From Jeongeupia chitinilytica (GTDB lineage: Bacteria; Pseudomonadota; Gammaproteobacteria; Burkholderiales; Chitinibacteraceae): a stretch of DNA of 64,000 nt. Location of the stretch: NCBI RefSeq assembly GCF_014652315.1, contig NZ_BMYO01000007.1, forward strand, positions 186,001-250,000, written 5' to 3'. Below, piece by piece: positions 48,064-56,666 of this stretch. A program made the position numbers and the translations under genes. Each line of letters starts with the position of its first letter. Position 1 is the first letter of the stretch. The notes beneath the pieces were generated by a model. That model saw only the letters and a list, made by a program, of their open reading frames with translations, ran no database searches and was not told the DNA's origin.

Positions 48064-48267
48064 TTATCGCCCCTGTAGCAGGGACTCCTGCTGAATCTGT
48101 GCGACGTTAATCAGGCTGTACTTGCCCTTGCGTACGGTGGGCCAGTAGCCCTTGTCGCACTGCGCCTCAATGACCCCAAGCGGTAAACCTGTCAGCTCTG
48201 CCCAGCGTTCGCGGGTTACCAGGACTGAAGCTCCGAGTGGCTGTAGAAGAAGATGGCTCTGTTCCAT
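48064..48267 (-). CDS. Excisionase/Cox-like DNA-binding protein
   Basis: A 67-residue protein with a MerR/excisionase-type winged helix: VLVTRERWAELTGLPLGVIE, then QCDKGYWPTVRKGKYSLINV. It is divergent from the repressor-like gene across an operator-rich spacer, the arrangement of a lysogeny switch. It would direct excision and/or switch on the replication module, whose genes follow on the same strand. GGAGGGTCC precedes the ATG. Confidence 0.72.
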   Translation of the reverse strand: MEQSHLLLQPLGASVLVTRERWAELTGLPLGVIEAQCDKGYWPTVRKGKYSLINVAQIQQESLLQGR

Positions 48268-48288
48268 GGACCCTCCATAGGTCTAAAT

Positions 48289-48319
48289 GGTAGTAATAAA
48301 CTACCGTTAAGCAACGGTA
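48289..48319. promoter_or_regulatory. Overlapping inverted repeats in the phage switch region
   Basis: GGTAGT-AATAA-ACTACC (48289-48305) overlaps TACCGTT-AAGC-AACGGTA (48302-48319). Both are perfect. They lie in the 129-base spacer between the excisionase-like and repressor-like genes and are the likely operators of one or both. Confidence 0.6.
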
Positions 48320-48396
48320 TGGGTCTTTCTTTGGGGTGTCAAGAAAAAAGAACCATATGGGAGTAAATTGTTTCCATTTGGTGTGGAGGGCGAGAA

Positions 48397-48951
48397 ATGC
48401 TTGATATCAGCGCACGCATGCAAGAGGTGCTCAGAAGTCAGACCCCAGAGCGGGGTCGGTTTCGCACGCTGGAAGAAAAGAGCGGGATCAAGGCGGGGAA
48501 CTGGAAGTCTTTTTGGTACGGAAAGCAAAGAGCAAACTCGGAGATGATCGAGTGGGTATGTCAAACATGGCCGGAGTATGCGTTTTGGCTTGTCACCGGA
48601 ATCGCCGATCCTTTGGCGGGCCATGTGATCCCGTTTTCGGATCGGTTTAGGGTGAACGCCGTAGCTAAACCATGGTCGGCCAAGTACTTCCGAGCTCGAA
48701 TTGCTCTCAAGCGGATGACGGTTGCTCAAGGTGGTGGTGATGAAGTCTCTGCGGACCGAACAGGTGGGGGTGTTCCTCAGGCCGTGATTGACGACGTTAC
48801 GAAGAGTCGCGAGCTGCGGGTTGTAGAGATCAAGGCATTTATCGATGACCCGCGCGCTAACTGGGAGCATCACGAAAGGTCGGGTGATACTGAGAGGGAT
48901 GGAGGGGATGAGTGGGTCGCGGATCTACCTAACTTCATCCCAACAAAATGA
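48397..48951 (+). CDS. Phage repressor-like helix-turn-helix protein
   Basis: A 184-residue protein with an N-terminal DNA-binding region (RFRTLEEKSGIKAGNWKSFWYG; MIEWVCQTWPEYAFWLVTG) similar in layout to phage repressors, and a hydrophilic C-terminal half. There is no LexA-type peptidase motif, so it would not be self-cleaved. It is divergent from the excisionase-like gene and overlaps the integrase by ATGA, so lysogeny functions are coexpressed. GTGTGGAGGGCGAGAA precedes the ATG. Confidence 0.72.
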   Translation: MLDISARMQEVLRSQTPERGRFRTLEEKSGIKAGNWKSFWYGKQRANSEMIEWVCQTWPEYAFWLVTGIADPLAGHVIPFSDRFRVNAVAKPWSAKYFRARIALKRMTVAQGGGDEVSADRTGGGVPQAVIDDVTKSRELRVVEIKAFIDDPRANWEHHERSGDTERDGGDEWVADLPNFIPTK

Positions 48952-49949
48952 CCATCAAGAAAAGCGCAAACGGCTGGCTGGTTGATGTTCAGCCGGCCGG
49001 ACGTGGCGGAAAACGATTCCGCAAGACGCTGCCGACGAAGGCCGAAGCTCTTCGCTGGGAAACTTGGATTAAGTCACAGGTCGCCCAAGAGCCTGAGTGG
49101 CAGCCGGCGAGGCGAGATATCCGCCATCTCTCGGAGCTGGTCGAGACTTGGTGGGAGCATGCTGGGCAGGGGTTGCGTAACGGTGCAAAACAGCGGGCGA
49201 CGCTGTTGAACTTCGCTCTTGCAATTGGGAATCCCGTTGCCGATCGCTTCGATGCTGAGGACTTCTCGGCCTATCGGAAATCTCGGCTTGAACAAGGCAT
49301 TAGTCCGAACACGGTCAATCGTGTCCATGCCTACTGCCGCTCCATGTTCAACGAGCTTCGAAGGCTGAAAAAGTGGGATCGAGAAAATCCACTCCGTGAG
49401 GTGCGTCAACTTCGCGTCGTTGAGGTCGAACTTGGGTTTCTCACCGGAGACGACATCAGGTTGTTGCTGGGGACTTTTGAGCGATCAGGTCATCGAGACG
49501 CACTGCTAGTTTCCAAAGTTTGTTTGGCGACCGGGGCTCGGTGGAGCGAGGCTGAAGGTCTGGGCCGAACGCAGGTGCGGCACGGGGCGATACACCTCAG
49601 CGGGACCAAGAGTGGGAAGAACCGTTCGATACCAATTAGCGCGGGCCTTGAAGCGGAACTGCTTGCGCAAGTTGTCCCAGGTAGCGATCGGTTGTTCAAG
49701 GGGTGTTACAACGACTTCAGGGATGCGGTGATCAAAGCAGAACTGAAGTTGCCGGACGGACAGCTCACTCACGTATTGCGCCATACGTTCGCAAGCCACT
49801 TCATGATGAATGGCGGCAACATCTTGGTGCTGCAGCGCATTTTGGGACATTCGACTTTGGCGATGACCATGCGCTACGCGCACTTCGCGCCGGATCATCT
49901 GCAAGAGGCTCGATTGCTGAACCCTCTTGCCGCGTTGACACTTGGTTGA
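48948..49949 (+). CDS. int: Phage tyrosine integrase
   Basis: A 333-residue tyrosine recombinase. The catalytic set is complete: Arg198 (TGARWSE), Lys221 (GTKSGKNR), His275 and Arg278 (HVLRHTFASH), His301 (GHSTL) and the nucleophile Tyr310 (MRYAH). The N-terminal part has an AP2-like/arm-binding region (KKSANGWLVDVQPAGRGGKR) and a core-binding SAM-like domain. It joins attP to the tRNA-Leu gene. The gene ends 52 bases before the right att core, and its 3' end carries one of the GTTGAC repeats. Confidence 0.94.
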   Translation: MTIKKSANGWLVDVQPAGRGGKRFRKTLPTKAEALRWETWIKSQVAQEPEWQPARRDIRHLSELVETWWEHAGQGLRNGAKQRATLLNFALAIGNPVADRFDAEDFSAYRKSRLEQGISPNTVNRVHAYCRSMFNELRRLKKWDRENPLREVRQLRVVEVELGFLTGDDIRLLLGTFERSGHRDALLVSKVCLATGARWSEAEGLGRTQVRHGAIHLSGTKSGKNRSIPISAGLEAELLAQVVPGSDRLFKGCYNDFRDAVIKAELKLPDGQLTHVLRHTFASHFMMNGGNILVLQRILGHSTLAMTMRYAHFAPDHLQEARLLNPLAALTLG

Positions 49950-49950
49950 C
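49932..49950 (+). repeat. Right copy of the 19-bp integrase arm-type repeat
   Basis: Identical to 37554-37572, and here overlapping the last codons and stop of int. Two GTTGAC words lie 11 bp apart (49934 and 49945), 52 bases from the right att core; the left copy is 91 bases from the left core. Confidence 0.6.
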
Positions 49951-49956
49951 ACCCGA

Positions 49957-49996
49957 AAAAACAAAAGGGCTACGTTTTCACGTAACCCTTTGTTTT
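49957..49996. terminator. Phage-supplied terminator next to attR
   Basis: AAAACAAAAGGGCTACG and CGTAACCCTTTGTTTT form a long imperfect stem with flanking A/T tracts. It can end int on the + strand and, after insertion, replaces the original terminator of the minus-strand tRNA-Leu gene. Confidence 0.8.
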
Positions 49997-50001
49997 ATAA
50001 G

Positions 50002-50058
50002 TGGTGCCCCGAGCCGGGGTCGAACCGGCACAGCTTACGCCGAGGGATTTTAAGTCCC
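50002..50058. repeat. attR core (57 bp)
   Basis: The right-hand copy of the 57-bp direct repeat shared with 37407-37463, contained in the intact tRNA-Leu gene. Confidence 0.93.
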
Positions 50059-50086
50059 TTGTGTCTACCAATTTCACCATCGGGGC
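50002..50086 (-). tRNA. tRNA-Leu (UAA), prophage attachment site
   Basis: An 85-nt tRNA including encoded CCA. The acceptor stem GCCCCGA / TCGGGGC, the D arm (TGGTGAAATTGGTAGACA), the anticodon loop CTTAAAA (anticodon TAA), the long class II variable arm (CTCGGCGTAAGCTGT) and the T arm GGTTCGACCC are all present. The 3' 57 bases are the att core (50002-50058), so insertion restores a complete gene. Confidence 0.95.
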
Positions 50087-50138
50087 AGGGCGCCGATTGT
50101 AGCATGCCGCAGCAGGCTCACCAGTCACCGGAAAAGCA

Positions 50139-50164
50139 AAAAGCCCTGAATAATCAGGGCTTTT
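50139..50164. terminator. Terminator between tRNA-Leu and tRNA-Cys
   Basis: AAAAGCCCTGA-ATAA-TCAGGGCTTTT, with A/T tracts on both sides. It ends the minus-strand Gly-Gly-Cys tRNA transcript. Confidence 0.85.
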
Positions 50165-50168
50165 GTAC

Positions 50169-50242
50169 TGGAGGCGGGGGTCGGAATCGAACCGGCATAG
50201 ACGGATTTGCAATCCGCTGCATAACCATTTTGCTACCCCGCC
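50169..50242 (-). tRNA. tRNA-Cys (GCA)
   Basis: A 74-nt tRNA with encoded CCA. The acceptor is GGCGGGG / CCCCGCC, and the anticodon loop GATTGCAAATC gives GCA. The T arm is GGTTCGATTCC. Confidence 0.95.
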
Positions 50243-50254
50243 GCAACTGCGACA

Positions 50255-50285
50255 AAAAAGGGAAAGTAGCTAACTTTCCCTTTTT
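50255..50285. terminator. 13-bp hairpin between tRNA-Cys and tRNA-Gly
   Basis: AAAAAGGGAAAGT and ACTTTCCCTTTTT around a 5-nt loop. It is terminator-like on both strands; it may also guide tRNA precursor processing. Confidence 0.75.
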
Positions 50286-50293
50286 CTGAAATA

Positions 50294-50369
50294 TGGAGCG
50301 GGATAAGAGGCTCGAACTCTCGACCTATACCTTGGCAAGGTATCGCTCTACCAACTGAGCTAATCCCGC
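50294..50369 (-). tRNA. tRNA-Gly (GCC), copy 1
   Basis: A 76-nt tRNA with encoded CCA. The acceptor is GCGGGAT / ATCCCGC, and the anticodon loop CTTGCCAAG gives GCC. It is identical to the copy at 50407-50482. Confidence 0.95.
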
Positions 50370-50406
50370 ATTTCAGCGGCACAACAATCCAGCAAATAAC
50401 GGTGAA

Positions 50407-50482
50407 TGGAGCGGGATAAGAGGCTCGAACTCTCGACCTATACCTTGGCAAGGTATCGCTCTACCAACTGAGCTAATCCCGC
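50407..50482 (-). tRNA. tRNA-Gly (GCC), copy 2
   Basis: A 76-nt tRNA identical to copy 1, with a 37-base spacer between them; a tandem duplication. The 250 bases from 50483 to the nadA start hold no gene and should contain the promoters of the tRNA operon and nadA. Confidence 0.95.
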
Positions 50483-50732
50483 TTCGCCGTTTTCGCTGCG
50501 CTGTTCTGCAACCGAGGAGCGCATTATGGTTTGCAGCCATGGCAGTGTCAACACCTTTTTGCAAAAAGATCGCGACGGATGATGATGCCGGGGCCTGCAG
50601 GTGTAAGATGGGCGTGCTGATGTTGCGCGGCGGGAAACGCCGTGCCGGAGGAAATCCGTTCCACATCAGCGGGTTGCTGTACTGATCGATCCGTCGCGGG
50701 GCGAGCCCGCGCGTTTTGCATGGGGGAAGACC

Positions 50733-51650
50733 ATGAGCAAGAAAGTCGTCACGCTGGCGCATTACTACTGCCAGCCCGAAATCCAGCAGATGGCCGACAA
50801 GGTCGGCGACAGTCTGGAACTGTCCCTCTATGCCAAGGAGTGCGGCGCGGACACCATCGTGTTTGCCGGTGTGCGCTTCATGGCAGAGACCGCCAAGATC
50901 CTGAACCCGGATGCCGAGGTGATCCTGCCCGACGCCGGTTCGACCTGTAGCCTCGTCACCCAGACCGACGTCGGCGCGCTGAAGGCGTGGCGCGAGGCGC
51001 ATCCCGATCACGTGCACGTCAGCTACATCAACAGCTCGGCCGAGCACAAGGCGCTGAGCGACTGGATCGTCACCAGCCGCAACGTCGACGACATCATCGC
51101 CAGCCTGTACGCCGACGGCAAGAAGGTGATCTTCTCGCCGGACCGCAATATGGGTGCCTACCTGAACTTCCAGTACGACTACGGCATGCCGCTGTGGTCG
51201 GCCGTGTGCGAAGTGCACGACAAGTTCAACCAGAGCGCGCTCGACGAGGCGTTTGCCAGCGTTGCCGGTGCCAAATACCTGATCGCCCACCCCGAGTCGC
51301 CGCTGCCGGTGTTGCAGCAGGCCGATTACGTCGGTTCCACCTCGGGCATGCTCAACTGGGTGAAATCGTTCGACAAGGAAGCCGATGCGGTGATTTTCGT
51401 CGCGACCGAAGACGGCATCCTCTACAACATGGGGCTGGCGCGGCCGGATCTGGACATCCGCCAGGCGCCGATCTATGCCGGTTGCCAGTGCAATTCGTGC
51501 CCGTACATGAAGATGAACACCATCGAGGCGGTGAAGCGGGCGCAGGCCGGTGTCGGTACGCGTATCGATTACCTGAGCCCCGAGGCGATGGACGCCGCGC
51601 GGTTGCCGATCGAGCGCATGCTCGAGTTCTCCAAGCGTTATTACGCATAA
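50733..51650 (+). CDS. nadA: Quinolinate synthase
   Basis: A 305-residue NadA that condenses iminoaspartate with dihydroxyacetone phosphate to quinolinate. The three [4Fe-4S] cysteines are visible in GSTCSLV, SAVCEVH and CQCNSCPYMKMN, with the HYYCQPEIQQMAD N-terminus that binds substrate. It is the short NadA type (~300 residues). GGGGGAAGACC precedes the ATG. No nadB or nadC is present in the window. A terminator-like hairpin separates it from the NAD-salvage fusion gene. Confidence 0.95.
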   Translation: MSKKVVTLAHYYCQPEIQQMADKVGDSLELSLYAKECGADTIVFAGVRFMAETAKILNPDAEVILPDAGSTCSLVTQTDVGALKAWREAHPDHVHVSYINSSAEHKALSDWIVTSRNVDDIIASLYADGKKVIFSPDRNMGAYLNFQYDYGMPLWSAVCEVHDKFNQSALDEAFASVAGAKYLIAHPESPLPVLQQADYVGSTSGMLNWVKSFDKEADAVIFVATEDGILYNMGLARPDLDIRQAPIYAGCQCNSCPYMKMNTIEAVKRAQAGVGTRIDYLSPEAMDAARLPIERMLEFSKRYYA

Positions 51651-51654
51651 GTGC

Positions 51655-51682
51655 AAAGGGCGGTCGAGACCGCCCTTTTTCA
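51655..51682 (+). terminator. Terminator/attenuator between nadA and the NadM-Nudix gene
   Basis: AAAGGGCGGT-CGAG-ACCGCCCTTT followed by T's, starting 5 bases after the nadA stop and ending 14 bases before the next start. Partial read-through would couple the two genes. Confidence 0.85.
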
Positions 51683-51695
51683 TCCGGGAGAACCG

Positions 51696-52760
51696 ATGAC
51701 GAAACGTTTCGACTATCTGGTGTTCATCGGCCGGTTTCAGCCGGTGCACAACGGTCACCTGAAACTGATCCACGCCGCACTGGAGCACGCCGACAAGCTG
51801 ATCGTGATCTGCGGATCGGCACGGCAGGCGGTCAGCCCGCGCAATCCATTCACGCTGGCCGAGCGCGAGTCCATGTTGCGCGCGGCCTTGCCGGCCGAGT
51901 TGCAGCACCGGGTGTTCATGCTCGGCTGCTCGGACCGGATGTACAACGACCAGCAATGGGTGACCGAAATCCAGAGCCAGGTCGACAAGGTCATCGCCGT
52001 CGACACCGCCAGCCTCGGCCATCGGGCGGCGGAGTTCAGCATCGGCATCGTCGGCAGCCGCGGCAGCCGCAACGCATGGTATCTGGAGCTGTTCCCGCAA
52101 TGGCAGCGGCTCGAGGTCGACGACGAACCCGGCATCGATGCGCAGTGCGTACGCGACGCGCTGTTCGATGCCGGCGGATCGCGCTTCGACAGTTGCGTAG
52201 CCAAGCTGCCGCCGGCGGTGTTCGACTGGCTGCAGGCCTTCCGCCGTGGCGAAGTGCATGCGCGGCTCGCTGCCGAGTACCGCTATCTGCAGGATTTCCG
52301 CCGTTCGTGGGCGGTGGCGCCGTATCCGCCGACCTTTGTGACCGTTGACGCGGTGGTGATCCACTCGGGCCACATCCTGCTGGTGCGGCGGCGCGGCATG
52401 CCCGGCAAGGGCTTGTGGGCGCTGCCCGGCGGCTTCATCGAGCAGGACGAACCGATCCGCGACGCGGTGATCCGCGAGCTGAAGGAGGAAACCCGGCTCA
52501 AGGTGCCGGTGCCGGTGCTGGCCGGCTCGATCCGCGCCAGCCGGGTGTTCGACCACCCGCAACGCTCGCTGCGCGGCCGGACGATCACCCACGGCTTCCT
52601 GATCGAACTGACACCGACCGGCGAGGGCCTGCCGAAGGTGCGCGGTGGCGACGACGCCGACCGGGCGCAATGGGTGCCGCTGTTCGAATTCAACCGGATG
52701 GAAACCGAGTTGTTCGAGGACCACTTCTACATCGTGAACTGGTTCCTCGGCCAGATCTGA
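51696..52760 (+). CDS. Bifunctional NMN adenylyltransferase / Nudix hydrolase
   Basis: A 354-residue fusion. The N-terminal NadM-type nucleotidyltransferase (residues 1-~190) has FIGRFQPVHNGHL (GxFxPxHxGH) and the C-terminal SRGSRNAWYLELFP version of the ISTxR region. The Nudix domain (~200-354) has GGFIEQDEPIRDAVIRELKE, with Arg in place of the last conserved Gly of the box. The protein makes NAD from NMN and clears ADP-ribose-type products. GGGAGAACCG precedes the ATG at 51696. Confidence 0.9.
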   Translation: MTKRFDYLVFIGRFQPVHNGHLKLIHAALEHADKLIVICGSARQAVSPRNPFTLAERESMLRAALPAELQHRVFMLGCSDRMYNDQQWVTEIQSQVDKVIAVDTASLGHRAAEFSIGIVGSRGSRNAWYLELFPQWQRLEVDDEPGIDAQCVRDALFDAGGSRFDSCVAKLPPAVFDWLQAFRRGEVHARLAAEYRYLQDFRRSWAVAPYPPTFVTVDAVVIHSGHILLVRRRGMPGKGLWALPGGFIEQDEPIRDAVIRELKEETRLKVPVPVLAGSIRASRVFDHPQRSLRGRTITHGFLIELTPTGEGLPKVRGGDDADRAQWVPLFEFNRMETELFEDHFYIVNWFLGQI

Positions 52761-52774
52761 CCTCGGTGCGATGC

Positions 52775-52801
52775 AAAAAAAAACGGCCCCGGAAGGGGCC
52801 G
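52775..52801 (-). terminator. Terminator of the rbs operon
   Basis: CGGCCCC-GGAA-GGGGCCG with nine T's on the minus strand, 33 bases past the rbsB stop. It also faces the NadM-Nudix gene end. Confidence 0.88.
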
Positions 52802-52834
52802 TGAAAGTCTCTGCGGTGTACTCGTTTCGCCGTT

Positions 52835-53776
52835 TTACTGCGCGTTGTCCTTGGTGACGAGGTTCAGCGGCACCGGAATCGACTTCGGTACCTGCTTGCC
52901 GTCGATGAGCTGCTTGGCGGTGTCGACGGCCATCTTGCCCATCAGGTCCGGCTTCTGCTGTACCGTGGCGGCGAGGGTGCCGGCTTTGACTGCGGCGATC
53001 GCGTCGGTGGTGGCATCGAAGCCGACGACGACGACGTCCTTCAGGCCGGCGGCCTGGATGGCCTGCAGTGCACCCAGCGCCATTTCGTCGTTCTGCGCGA
53101 ACAGGCCCTTCACGTCCTTGTTGCCTTGGAGGATGTTCTCGGTCACGGTCAGGCCCTTGGCGCGGTCGAAGTCGGCCGGCTGCTTGGCGACGACCTGCAC
53201 GTCCTTGGCATCCTTGATGCCCTCGCCGAAGCCCTGACCACGTTCACGCGCGGCCGACGAACCCGGAATGCCTTCGAGTTCGATCACCTTGCCCTGATGC
53301 TTGATCTGGTCCATCAGGAACTTCGCCGCCATGCGGCCGCCTTCGATGTTGTCCGAAGCGATGTGGGCAACGACTTCGCCGCCATTGACCGCGCGGTCGA
53401 TGGTGATGACCGGAATCTTGGCATTGTTGGCTTCACGCACGGCGTTGGCGATCGCGTCCGAATCGGTCGGGTTGATCAGGATGACGCTGACCTTCTTCTG
53501 GATCAGGTCTTCGATGCTGGCGATCTGTTTGGCGGCGTCGTCCTGCGCGTCGACGGCGATCAGCTTGATGCCCTGCGCCTTGGCTTCGGCCTCGGCGGCC
53601 TGGCGCAGCGTGACGAAGAACGGGTTGTTCTGGGTCGAGACGGCGAGGCCGATCGTCGGCTCGCCACCGGCGCTGGCGGCCGACGAGGCTGCGTTGCTGT
53701 CCGGGCCCTGCTTCGAGCACGCGGCGAGACCGAGGGCGATGGCGCCGATCAGCAGGGGTTTGATCCACGGTTTCAT
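52835..53776 (-). CDS. rbsB: Ribose ABC transporter substrate-binding lipoprotein
   Basis: A 312-residue periplasmic binding protein of the ribose/galactose class. The N-terminus MKPWIKPLLIGAIALGLAAC ends in a lipobox, so it is membrane-tethered rather than free as in E. coli. Core motifs are TIGLAVSTQNNPFFVTL, ILINPTDSDAIANAV, VITIDRAV and VVVVGFDATTDAIAAV. It captures ribose for RbsC/RbsA. It is the last gene of the operon, 58 bases after rbsC, with a terminator following. Confidence 0.93.
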   Translation of the reverse strand: MKPWIKPLLIGAIALGLAACSKQGPDSNAASSAASAGGEPTIGLAVSTQNNPFFVTLRQAAEAEAKAQGIKLIAVDAQDDAAKQIASIEDLIQKKVSVILINPTDSDAIANAVREANNAKIPVITIDRAVNGGEVVAHIASDNIEGGRMAAKFLMDQIKHQGKVIELEGIPGSSAARERGQGFGEGIKDAKDVQVVAKQPADFDRAKGLTVTENILQGNKDVKGLFAQNDEMALGALQAIQAAGLKDVVVVGFDATTDAIAAVKAGTLAATVQQKPDLMGKMAVDTAKQLIDGKQVPKSIPVPLNLVTKDNAQ

Positions 53777-53834
53777 GCGACTTCTCCTATGTGACTGCGT
53801 TATGGCGGGTGTTGGACCCACGTACTTCTTCCGT

Positions 53835-54773
53835 TTACTTCTTCCCTGCGCGGTCGATCAGCACCGCAAGCAGAATGATGATGCCCTTGATGACCTGCTG
53901 GTAGAACGACGAGACGCCGAGCAGGTTGAGGCCGTTGTTGAGCACGCCGAGCAGCACCGCGCCGATCAGCGTGCCGACGATCCAGCCGCGGCCGCCGGCC
54001 AGGCTGGTGCCGCCAATGACGACCGCCGCGATCGCATCCAGCTCGTAACCGGCACCGGCAGTCGGCTGGGCCGAATTCAGTCGCGAGGTGAGGATGGCGC
54101 CGGCCAGCGCGGCCATCAGGCCTGACAGCGAGTAGACCCACAGCTGGACGCGGTCGACCTTGACGCCGGAGAGCTTGGACGCTTCCGGATTGCCGCCGAC
54201 GGCGTAGACGTGACGGCCGAACACGGTCTTCTTCAGCACGAACCACAGCGCGCCGAACACGACCAGCGTGATCACGACCGGAATCGGCACGATGCCGAAC
54301 ACATAGCCGCTGCCGAGCATGTAGATGAAGTCGCTGTTGAAGCCGGTCATCGGGCTGCCGTTGGTGTAGACCATGGTCCAGCCGCGGTACAGCGTCATCG
54401 TGCCCAGCGTGGCAATGAACGGTGCGACCTTGCCCTTGGTGACGATCAGGCCGTTGAGCAGGCCCATGGCGGCGCCGGCGATCAGGCCGACCATGGTCGC
54501 GGCGACCGGGTTCATGCCGCCGCCCATCAGGCCGGCCATCAGCGCCGCCGACAGCGCGAGCACCGAGCCGACCGAGAGGTCGATGCCGGCAAGCAGGATC
54601 ACGAAGGTCATGCCGAAGGCGATCAGTGCGTTGATCGAGACCTGGCGCAGCACGTTCAGCAGGTTGCCGACCGTGAGGAAGTCCGGACTCATCGCGGCGA
54701 GGACGACCGACATGATCACCAGCGCGATCAGCGGGCCGAGTTTTTGCAGGGTAGCTTTGGTTTGCGGGCTCAT
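53835..54773 (-). CDS. rbsC: Ribose ABC transporter permease
   Basis: A 312-residue permease with 8-10 membrane segments. AFGMTFVILLAGIDLSVGSVL and VGGNPEASKLSGVKVDRVQL are the RbsC-family hallmarks. It forms the ribose channel in the inner membrane. The ATG lies two bases past the rbsA stop with CCGGAGGACAGTAACG upstream. Confidence 0.95.
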   Translation of the reverse strand: MSPQTKATLQKLGPLIALVIMSVVLAAMSPDFLTVGNLLNVLRQVSINALIAFGMTFVILLAGIDLSVGSVLALSAALMAGLMGGGMNPVAATMVGLIAGAAMGLLNGLIVTKGKVAPFIATLGTMTLYRGWTMVYTNGSPMTGFNSDFIYMLGSGYVFGIVPIPVVITLVVFGALWFVLKKTVFGRHVYAVGGNPEASKLSGVKVDRVQLWVYSLSGLMAALAGAILTSRLNSAQPTAGAGYELDAIAAVVIGGTSLAGGRGWIVGTLIGAVLLGVLNNGLNLLGVSSFYQQVIKGIIILLAVLIDRAGKK

Positions 54774-54775
54774 CG

Positions 54776-56257
<1,482 letters not shown>

Positions 56258-56267
56258 GATCGCCTCC

Positions 56268-56666
56268 TCAGAAGATCACGCCGGCGTATAGCACGACGTT
56301 GGCGTAGGGCGTGGCTTCGCCGGTGCGGATGACGACCCTGGCGTCATGCGACAGACGCTTGAGTTCGTCGTGCGGGACGTAATCGATGCCGATGCCGCCG
56401 CCGGCCATCGCCGTGGCCCGGGTCATCACCGCCTCGTTGCGGTCGAGCACTTCGGTGGCGAACACCGCGCGTTCGACCTGCATGTCCTTGAGGACTTCGT
56501 CCAGTACGTCGAAGAAGCTCGGTGTGCCGATGCGCAGCGCCAGATCGATCCGTTCGACATGGTCGGGAATCGGCAGGCCGCAGTCGCCGATGACGATGCA
56601 GTCGGTGTGACCCAGCGTGGCGAGCACGCGGGCGATGTCGCTGTTGAGGATGCCGTGCTTTTTCAT
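56268..56666 (-). CDS. rbsD: D-ribose pyranase
   Basis: A 132-residue RbsD, which interconverts pyranose and furanose ribose before phosphorylation. MKKHGILNSDIARVLATLGH and GDCGLPIP are the family signature, with the C-terminal EATPYANVVLYAGVIF. It overlaps rbsK by four bases. RbsD is placed second, after the kinase gene. Confidence 0.95.
   Translation of the reverse strand: MKKHGILNSDIARVLATLGHTDCIVIGDCGLPIPDHVERIDLALRIGTPSFFDVLDEVLKDMQVERAVFATEVLDRNEAVMTRATAMAGGGIGIDYVPHDELKRLSHDARVVIRTGEATPYANVVLYAGVIF

Larger units (their letters stand above)
37407..50058. mobile_element. Inovirus (filamentous phage) prophage in tRNA-Leu
   Basis: A ~12.6 kb element bounded by 57-bp direct repeats of the 3' part of tRNA-Leu(UAA). 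Gene order on the minus strand is excisionase-like, ssDNA-binding protein, small gene, HUH initiator, minor coat-like, major coat, small membrane genes, TspB/pIII-like, DUF2523 (pVI-like), Zot (pI), secretin (pIV), then a non-coding region and cargo genes. A repressor-like gene and a tyrosine integrase lie on the plus strand at the right end. All core morphogenesis genes look intact, so the element may be able to excise and form virions. Cargo genes at the left end are AT-rich and foreign in base composition. Confidence 0.92.

Noticed and set aside
48307..48873. 188-codon minus-strand frame opposite the repressor-like gene
   Set aside because: Antisense to a gene with HTH features, a good ribosome site and ATGA coupling to int.
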